From positions 1 through 14,008 of the forward strand of contig JNEM01006216.1 of assembly GCA_000697335.1 (NCBI GenBank): a DNA stretch of 14,008 nt, in the 5' to 3' direction. Positions 8,405 to 14,008 of this stretch are shown here, piece after piece. Source of the DNA: Conidiobolus incongruus B7586. Its lineage: Eukaryota; Entomophthoromycota; Entomophthoromycetes; Entomophthorales; Conidiobolaceae. The notes below the pieces were generated by a model. The model saw only the letters and a program-made list of their open reading frames with translations, searched no databases and was not told where the DNA came from. The translations under genes were made by a program, and so were the position numbers. How positions within the stretch are numbered: position 1 is the stretch's first letter; every line of letters begins with the position of its first letter.

Positions 8405-9379
8405 ATGAATAATACGCCAACAAATTATTATAAGTTATTTATCAGAGAAATTTTAACGAGTGAACCTTTATCCAATAATTTATTCAAATTAAGAAACTCT
8501 GATATATGTTTTAACAGAATTAAAAGCTTTGGTTGTTTAGTTAAAATTGATAAACTAGAGGATTGTATGGTAGTATTGTTGGGTAACAAATTAATTTAAT
8601 ACATACTGTATATAAATATACTAATTTGTCCTAATAGATGATTCTACTGGAACTATAACGCTAAGAATTGATAAAAGCATAACCTTTAAAAAGCCTTCAT
8701 TAACGCTAGGGGATCATATCAGTATTTTAGGTACACTAACCCAAATAAACACACTAAAACAGATTGAAGTGAAATCTTACTCACCTATTGCACATAACCA
8801 ATGTATTCTATGGGAATATATTCATACTATGAATGTTTACAAAAGCACATATTTCAAAAATACTCTACTTAAATCACATACACCACAAGCAATGCAAAGT
8901 ACACCGCCAAAATCTGCTTTCACGCAACCTGCCCAAAATAATAATGGTAGTTCAATCTTCGAAGAGAATTCATTTGACGAGTTTCTTGGCAATTTCAATA
9001 TTGAAGAGTACTTAGCAACTCAGCAGAATACTACACCAAAGTTGGTACAATCGTCACAGTCCAATTCTATTCCAAATAAGGACCAGAGTCCATTTTCTTC
9101 TTTGAATCCTACACAGGCAACGGATACTTCATCAAATAAGGATCAAGGATATTCTTCTACATTAACAAGGTTAGAATTGTTTTTAAAACAATACACTGAG
9201 GATGGTATATTATTAAGCCAAATTCAAGATCATTTCAAAGATGAACCAAGTATTGATAATTTAATTGATCAGGTAATAATATACTAATGCTTTCTAACAG
9301 TCATCTTTATTGATCAATTATCTAGTTGAAGAATTCGGGCAAATTGGATATTTTTTGTGGTAGAGTTTATCCTAATTAA
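8405..9379 (+). CDS. STN1: OB-fold/winged-helix protein, probable telomere protein STN1 (three exons)
   Basis: Predicted single-stranded DNA-binding subunit of the telomere-capping CST complex. Exons are 8405-8582, 8638-9272 and 9326-9379, giving 288 residues. The OB fold occupies about residues 8-130. Its hallmark DDSTGTITLRI (60-70) appears only when intron 1 is removed; GDHISILGTL (84-93) is the following strand, and LWEYIHTMNVYKSTY (117-131) is the closing helix that Stn1 proteins use. A Ser/Gln/Asn-rich linker (about 135-230) leads to a winged helix: LTRLELFLKQYTEDGILLSQ (from about 235), then DEPSIDNLIDQ and, across intron 2, LKNSGKLDIFCGRVYPN. RPA32 has the same order of OB fold, linker and winged helix and is the main alternative. 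The short N-terminus without a phospho-rich region, and the divergence of the OB fold, favour STN1. Family call moderate, gene structure good. Confidence 0.75.
8583..8637 (+). other. STN1-like gene intron 1 (55 nt)
   Basis: GTAACA donor, ACTAAT branch-like sequence and AATAG acceptor. It splits an Asp codon (G|AT). Removing it creates the DDSTGT hallmark of the OB fold and keeps one frame through 9272. Confidence 0.88.
9273..9325 (+). other. STN1-like gene intron 2 (53 nt)
   Basis: GTAATA donor and ATCTAG acceptor, phase 0. Removal extends the winged helix with LKNSGKLDIFCGRVYPN and a stop. Without it the frame ends at 9287 in the middle of the domain. A second AG at 9300 would give a 28-nt intron and a different 20-residue tail; it is shorter than every other intron here and so less likely. 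Confidence 0.72.
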
Positions 9380-9512
9380 GGGTATTTCTTTTATGAGTTC
9401 ATTTAGCTTTTATAACATTATCAATATTTAATAATAAATATATATTATTTAATTAATTAATATATGATAATTAATCAAAATTTTTATTCAATTGAAAGCA
9501 GATAAAGATATT
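9380..9512. terminator. Convergent 3' region of STN1-like and fungalysin genes
   Basis: 133 bp of AT-rich DNA between two convergent genes, so both transcripts must end here or overlap. ATATATTA (9440-9447) and TAATATAT (9458-9465) form an inverted repeat around a TTAATTAA-like centre. AT-rich efficiency elements of this kind occur near fungal poly(A) sites. The exact cleavage sites cannot be read from sequence. Confidence 0.35.
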
Positions 9513-11525
9513 TCAATTACAATCGGAAGGTAAATCGTGGCCATTCTCACGAATGCCACCACCCCAAGGAGTGTTACCAACCAATTTAGCATTAAAACCT
9601 AAACCTCTCTTGGCAAAGCCCTTCCAGATCAGACACTTGTTCTTACCACCTGTGAGGACTTGGTCAGCAGTGAGAATGGCATCTCTAGCATCTAAGAAGG
9701 TTGGGCGACAGGGTTGTAACTTCATACCGTCAAGAAGCAATTGCAAGAAAAGGGTATTACCGTATTTAAGGTCATGACCTAACAAATCTTCAGAGAAGCC
9801 GTGTTTATCCACCAAGTTCCAGTAGACTTCATACAACATTTCGGCCCAAGTAGCACCAATGGCATGGACTCCAAAGTAACCGGGACCATTGAGTGTCTTG
9901 TAAGTTTCAGGGTTGGTACTGAAGCTAGTAGAGTACAAGTATTTACGAATAGGAACACCACCATTAGCATAGTCACCCATACCAAACTCTTGAGTGCGAT
10001 TGAAGTGTTTGCGTTGACGGAATAAGGTGGCAATGGCATCACCCCAACCTTCACCCATACCACCAGATTCGCCCCATCCCAAGCAATTAGAGTTTTGAGG
10101 ACCACCAGTCAAACGGATACTGAGGCCATGAGAATATTCGTGAGTGATAATACCACCTTCGAGATCACCATCGCGCCATGGGTCACTCTGGTCCCAGACA
10201 TACATTCTCATTCTGGGTCTGCGACCATCGGGAGGTGTAGCAAAATTAGCATTGTCAGTACCAGAGCCATCCTGAGCTTGAGCGATGACGGGATCGTTAC
10301 CCAAACCACCGCGCTTGAAGTTATTCTGTTGGAAGTTACCAGCCTTCTCGTCGAAACCGTAAACATAGTAAAGATCATGAAGAATGTTATTCCAGTAGAA
10401 GAGATTAACTACGGCTGCATCAATATAGTCCTTAGGAGCCTTTTTCAAGTCTAGAGGGTAGTTGAATTTCAAATCCTTACCTCCCTTGGTACGACGCCAA
10501 GCATCTTTCCAGCTAGCGTTGTCGTCGATGTTCTCAAGAGCATACACATTGTTACCAGCAGTGTCAGTGAAGCTGTCACCAGCGTCTCCTTGGTCGTGCC
10601 AGCCCAGAGGTGAAGCAATGGGGTGATGGGGATTGACCAACAGTTGTCTATCACCTTCGTTGGGATCGTTGATACCAAGAGGGAAGACGGTGTACTCAGC
10701 TTCCTGGACCCAGTCAACAAGAGAAAGGAGAGAGCTGTCCTTGTAGTCAGCCTTGACATGGGCAACGAACCAGTTGTCATCCAAAGGAACCTCAAGCTCC
10801 CAAACGGGGACTAAGTTACCCTGACCGTCTTGGATAAGAGCCTGCTTGACCTTGACTTCATCAGTGGCCTTGGGCACATTCTGAAGAGTATAGGTAGGAA
10901 GGCCAACGAAATGGTTCTCAGGAACAACAGTAATCTTATCCAATTCTGAGGAAGTCAAGCTAGTATTAATATGTTCGTAAAGGGAACCGAGAGCTTGGAT
11001 TGGAGTGGAAGTGAACTCAAACCTTGGAAAATTCACATGGGAGTCCTTATTAGATCTGACAACGGAAAAGAAGCTCACTTGACGAGTACTTTGAATCAAA
11101 GTGCCCAACCAGTTCTTCTTGCTCTCAGCCTTCTTAACAGGATAGAAAGAGTTACCGTGACTGATCAAATTACCGTGACGGTCAAAGTTCAAATTAATAT
11201 CACCGTTGATGACTTCCAAATCTCCAACCTTCTGTCTAAGATAGATATGGGTGACACCGTTATGTTCGGAAGTGTACTGGTCCTTTACCTCGTAGTCCTT
11301 TTCCAAAAGACCATACTTGGATTTGAGGAATTTCTTAGCTTCAGCTAAAGGATCGAAAGGACCTCGAAATTGTGATCTCATCACCGTGAAAGCATTCTCG
11401 TGCGAAGTTTCAAACGAAGCGTGACTCAAGTGAGGACCGAAGGTATTGGTCTTAATTCTTTTACCTTCGATAGGATTAAACAGAAGAGCGCTCGCTAATA
11501 AAGAATTTAATAATAAATCGAGCAT
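9513..11525 (-). CDS. Secreted zinc metalloprotease, fungalysin (peptidase M36)
   Basis: Extracellular endopeptidase made as a zymogen; fungi use it to digest elastin, keratin, collagen and other host or dead protein. The 670-residue intronless product fits the family (about 630-650). Residues 1-16 are a hydrophobic signal sequence. An FTP/propeptide region covers about 30-275 (FGPHLSHASFETSHENAF; then VTHIYLRQKVGDLEVINGDI). The mature enzyme probably begins near 275-280 (AEYTVFPLGINDPNEGDR, where M36 mature ends usually lie). The zinc site is H462-E463-Y464-S465-H466 in GIITHEYSHGLSIRLTGG, and the third ligand E492 is in GGMGEGWGDAIAT. Asn-Arg-Thr at 509-511 is a possible glycosylation site. 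The start ATG at 11525 gives the signal peptide directly. All catalytic residues are present. It has the highest G+C in the window, and its reverse strand carries long shadow open frames. Confidence 0.97.
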   Translation of the reverse strand: MLDLLLNSLLASALLFNPIEGKRIKTNTFGPHLSHASFETSHENAFTVMRSQFRGPFDPLAEAKKFLKSKYGLLEKDYEVKDQYTSEHNGVTHIYLRQKVGDLEVINGDINLNFDRHGNLISHGNSFYPVKKAESKKNWLGTLIQSTRQVSFFSVVRSNKDSHVNFPRFEFTSTPIQALGSLYEHINTSLTSSELDKITVVPENHFVGLPTYTLQNVPKATDEVKVKQALIQDGQGNLVPVWELEVPLDDNWFVAHVKADYKDSSLLSLVDWVQEAEYTVFPLGINDPNEGDRQLLVNPHHPIASPLGWHDQGDAGDSFTDTAGNNVYALENIDDNASWKDAWRRTKGGKDLKFNYPLDLKKAPKDYIDAAVVNLFYWNNILHDLYYVYGFDEKAGNFQQNNFKRGGLGNDPVIAQAQDGSGTDNANFATPPDGRRPRMRMYVWDQSDPWRDGDLEGGIITHEYSHGLSIRLTGGPQNSNCLGWGESGGMGEGWGDAIATLFRQRKHFNRTQEFGMGDYANGGVPIRKYLYSTSFSTNPETYKTLNGPGYFGVHAIGATWAEMLYEVYWNLVDKHGFSEDLLGHDLKYGNTLFLQLLLDGMKLQPCRPTFLDARDAILTADQVLTGGKNKCLIWKGFAKRGLGFNAKLVGNTPWGGGIRENGHDLPSDCN

Positions 11526-11710
11526 ATTTGTTTTCGTAAACTTTGATAAATTAATGGAATCAAAAAGAATATGTTAAATTGACTAAAATACAAATAGTTT
11601 TGATTTAATTTACAAAATTATGAGTTAGAATATATTATAAATTATATATTATCTAAGGCCGATAAAAGCTGTTTTTAAAAGACTTTTTTTAACAAGGGAA
11701 AGGTGGTATT
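11526..11710. promoter_or_regulatory. Upstream region of the fungalysin gene
   Basis: AT-rich promoter-side DNA for the minus-strand protease. No GATA cluster or other nitrogen or pH control site stands out. A T-rich run and AAAAGACTTTTTTT at about 11677-11690 are the only notable motifs. Confidence 0.3.
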
Positions 11711-11711
11711 A

Positions 11712-11752
11712 GAATTTCATAATGGATCTCAAGCAGTATTTATATGAAATTC
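11712..11752. repeat. 10-bp inverted repeat with 21-nt loop
   Basis: GAATTTCATA (11712-11721) is the exact reverse complement of TATGAAATTC (11743-11752). Next to it, AATGGA (11721-11726) and TCCATT (11751-11756) form an overlapping alternative pairing. It may be a hairpin in a transcript or the end of a short decayed element. No matching target-site duplication is seen. Confidence 0.55.
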
Positions 11753-12060
11753 CATTATTCAAATGATCCTAACTGCAAGGGAATTACAAATATTGATCAA
11801 ATTTCAAACCTCATACAAATTGTTTTCTCCTTAAAAATAGGTTTGAATTTACCATTTCTTTCCATATTTGGAGACTTATCGAAATTACCTTCCAAATTCG
11901 GACTATCGTTTGATTCTTTTTATTAGGGTCCTTTGTGATTAATCACAAGATTTCAATCATGCAGTATGGTAACTCTACGCAGGACTTTGAGTTTATCATT
12001 CGCCGCGAATTCTTCATTCGAGTCGTAGATGTTGAACATTTTATGTGGAGTAATCTTTAA
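11744..12060 (+). pseudogene. Coding-like relic of unknown family
   Basis: A G+C-richer island. A 60-codon frame (11744-11926) contains GLNLPFLSIFGDLSKLP. In another frame, 11914-12060 gives MQYGNSTQDFEFIIRREF and then FIRVVDVEHFMWSNL before a stop. The amino-acid mix and third-base variation look like coding sequence, but the two pieces are out of frame and no GT-AG intron clearly joins them. The opposite strand also has a short coding-like stretch from an ATG at 12039 (MFNIYDSNEEFAANDKLKVL), so even the strand is uncertain. I recognise no family. It is either a decayed gene or a small gene with unseen introns. Confidence 0.3.
11933..11948. repeat. 16-bp perfect palindrome
   Basis: TTGTGATTAATCACAA is its own reverse complement and has two TGATTA half-sites, the core bound by some homeodomain proteins. 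It lies about 410 bp upstream of the fungalysin start, inside the coding-like relic, so it may be a regulatory site or chance. Confidence 0.5.
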
Positions 12061-12661
12061 AAGTTACAGATGAATTAAAATCATTTTATACAACTCAAAA
12101 TTTCATAATATATTATTTATATTAAAAGTAGACAGATTACAAGATTAACAATTTGAAAATTCAAAATATTTTATTAGAACTTTTAAAAGTTTAGCATTAG
12201 AGTAATTGAAAAAAAATTCTAAAATATTATAAAAAACCTTAAATTAATCGATGAAATTATTGGAACTAATTTAATTAATATTATCGCCATTTTAATATTA
12301 AATCATGTCATTTTACAGAATCATTTAATAATTGAAATTATTAAGGTAATAATACTAAATAGAATTATATTTTATCCAACCCTACTTTTTCTTTTATCTC
12401 TTTAAATTGTGATCTGATTTTCATTAATACAAAGGTTTATCGTAAATTATTTTTAATATTAATCATTATTACAATCATTTAATAATTAATTAATCGAATG
12501 ACAAATTCAAGTGGATATTTTCAAATAATCCTTATCATATGACTATTTTTAAAAAATGAAGAATATTAACTTATAATTTAATCATAATTTAACAAGTCTT
12601 CAAAATAATATTATATTTTAAGTTATTCACTATAAAATAATTCTTAAAAACATTGTTCATA

Positions 12662-12893
12662 AATATTTCTGATGAAGAACTAATGAAATATGTTCAAAAT
12701 TAATTTTGAAAGCTATTCTTAAATAAATTTATATTTATTAGGTGCTCAATATGATTATAAGTTAATCAAGCATTAAATATTATCCAAACCACAGAAGATT
12801 TCGAAAAGGCATTATGAAAATGGGAAAATTTTGAATATGATGAATGTGATATAGTTCTAAATATTATTATCTCGTGTATGAGGTTGAATTGGT
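12662..12893 (+). pseudogene. Possible decayed PPR-like gene fragment
   Basis: One frame reads NISDEELMKYVQN (12662-12700) and then, with only one stop inside, VNQALNIIQTTEDFEKAL and KWENFEYDECDIVLNIII plus SCMRLNW. The second part resembles a pentatricopeptide repeat pair, in which helix A ends with FEKAL and the next repeat opens with a D-x-V-x-N-I-I-I-S pattern. A possible AG acceptor lies at 12740-12741, but no canonical GT donor matches it. Family assignment is tentative; the fragment is too short and broken to be a working gene. Confidence 0.3.
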
Positions 12894-13987
12894 GAATACA
12901 TGACTGTTTTCTCAATATTTTTTGTAATTGTTCTTTCTTGATGTTGGGCGGTGGGTAGTATTTGATAGTCTATTTGAATATAATCAAATGAGCAACTAAT
13001 AGTTATAAAAAAGGAAATAGATTAATATAACAATATTTTTATCAAATATTATTATGTTTAATTCCATTGATACAAATTTAAAATCAAAATAATAGGATTA
13101 AATGCAGTGTTTCTCAATCCAAACTTAGCATTTTATCACATTATATATTTTACTGATGTATCAAACTTTTAAGAGAAATGTACTTAAAATGCTGATAAAT
13201 AATTTTCATAATACTTATAAAAGAGATCATATCATGTTATTTTTAATCTACTATTAGAATTAGATAAGGTATAAAATTTCACCAATTTAATAAATTTTGA
13301 GTTCAAAATTTGATACTTCAATAATGAGATCAGTTGAACCAAAATACCTCATTTTAATTGAAAAATTTTATACTTTCATGGTTAATATTAGATTGAACTA
13401 ATGTTATAATATTTTTGAGATTCATATATTAAAAAACTAATTTAATAAAAATATTAAATTCAATTTATTTTTTTAATTAATTTATTTAATTGGAAAGACA
13501 TCACAATTATAAATATTTAAGTATTAATAAAAATTTTCAATAATTAAAATACATTTATTTAAATCTGCATATTATCATTTATTAATACATTTAAATTAAT
13601 TATTATTAGGATAGTTATTAAATAATATCAAAATTTTAAAAATTTAACTTAAAGAGAATTATTATAATATATTTTATAGAATTTAATATTTTTTTATTAT
13701 TAGTAACTTTTTGCTATATTCTTAACAAGCTTTTAATATTTAAAAAAATAGCTCTTTTTATTAAAGATTGAAATTTGATATTTTATAAATTAATTGATTT
13801 ATAAAAAATTTTTTTCTTATAATAAAATTTGGTTAATAATTAAAATAACTATAATTATTTGAATTATAAACTAATAAATATATTAGATATAATAAATCCT
13901 TTTAATTTTTTATATAGAATTTCTTTTATAAATTTAGTATTATATATTTTATAATTATTATATAAAATAATAAGCTATTAAATATAT

Positions 13988-14008
13988 AATAATAATAATA
14001 ATAATAAT
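13988..14008. repeat. AAT trinucleotide microsatellite
   Basis: Seven tandem AAT/TAA units at the window edge; it may continue beyond it. Confidence 0.85.

Larger units (their letters stand above)
12061..14008. other. Very AT-rich gene-free region with one possible relic
   Basis: Roughly 80-85% A+T with homopolymer runs and no open frame of note. The exception is the coding-like stretch at 12662-12893, listed separately. The window ends in an AAT/TAA microsatellite (about 13988-14008). Confidence 0.6.

Noticed and set aside
9779-11348. Several open frames of 60-125 codons in other frames of the fungalysin gene
   Set aside because: They are shadows of the real frame, which carries full M36 homology; none has a start context or family of its own.
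13755-13775. U5 snRNA-like loop (CTTTTTATTAAAGAT)
   Set aside because: It is only a partial match, with no Sm site or stem, in extremely AT-rich sequence.
1-14008. Transposable elements, viral fossils or CRISPR arrays
   Set aside because: No transposase, reverse transcriptase, capsid, long terminal repeat or regularly spaced repeat was recognised on either strand.

Overview
The window looks like nuclear DNA from an AT-rich, compact-intron fungus. Three protein identities point to fungi: a THR4-type threonine synthase, an MGM101 mitochondrial recombination protein and a secreted M36 metalloprotease (fungalysin). The introns I can place by protein homology are 51-64 nt, start with GTA and end in AG. 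Coding sequence is clearly richer in G+C than the roughly 15-20% intergenic DNA. The AT bias and the secreted fungalysin would suit an early-diverging fungus such as Entomophthorales, but that placement is a guess.

Layout. 1-2072 is gene-poor and holds two G+C-richer islands, a nested stem that could be an RNA, and a perfect Gcn4-type site before THR4. 2073-3614 (+) is threonine synthase, intronless and apparently intact. 3615-4590 is gene-free apart from a compact potential RNA fold at 4318-4414. 4591-5434 (+) is MGM101 in three exons. 5715 to about 6712 (+) is a broken ankyrin-BTB gene of the ABTB1/BPOZ type. 7060-8301 (-) is an unidentified multi-pass membrane protein with no good ATG. 8405-9379 (+) is a three-exon OB-fold/winged-helix gene, best read as telomere protein STN1. 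9513-11525 (-) is fungalysin. 11526-14008 is almost all AT-rich DNA, with a hairpin, a 16-bp palindrome and two short coding-like relics.

The genes are not a pathway cluster. THR4 makes threonine in the cytosol, MGM101 maintains mitochondrial DNA, the STN1-like protein would protect telomeres, and fungalysin is a secreted digestive protease. Two regulatory inferences come from the sequence: THR4 probably answers to amino-acid starvation through a Gcn4/CpcA site 132 bp upstream, and the STN1-like and membrane-protein genes diverge from about 100 bp. No transposon, viral or CRISPR feature was recognised. I did not find a convincing new multi-gene system. The items most worth a second look are the potential RNA fold at 4318-4414, the spliced STN1-like gene and the ankyrin-BTB fossil.
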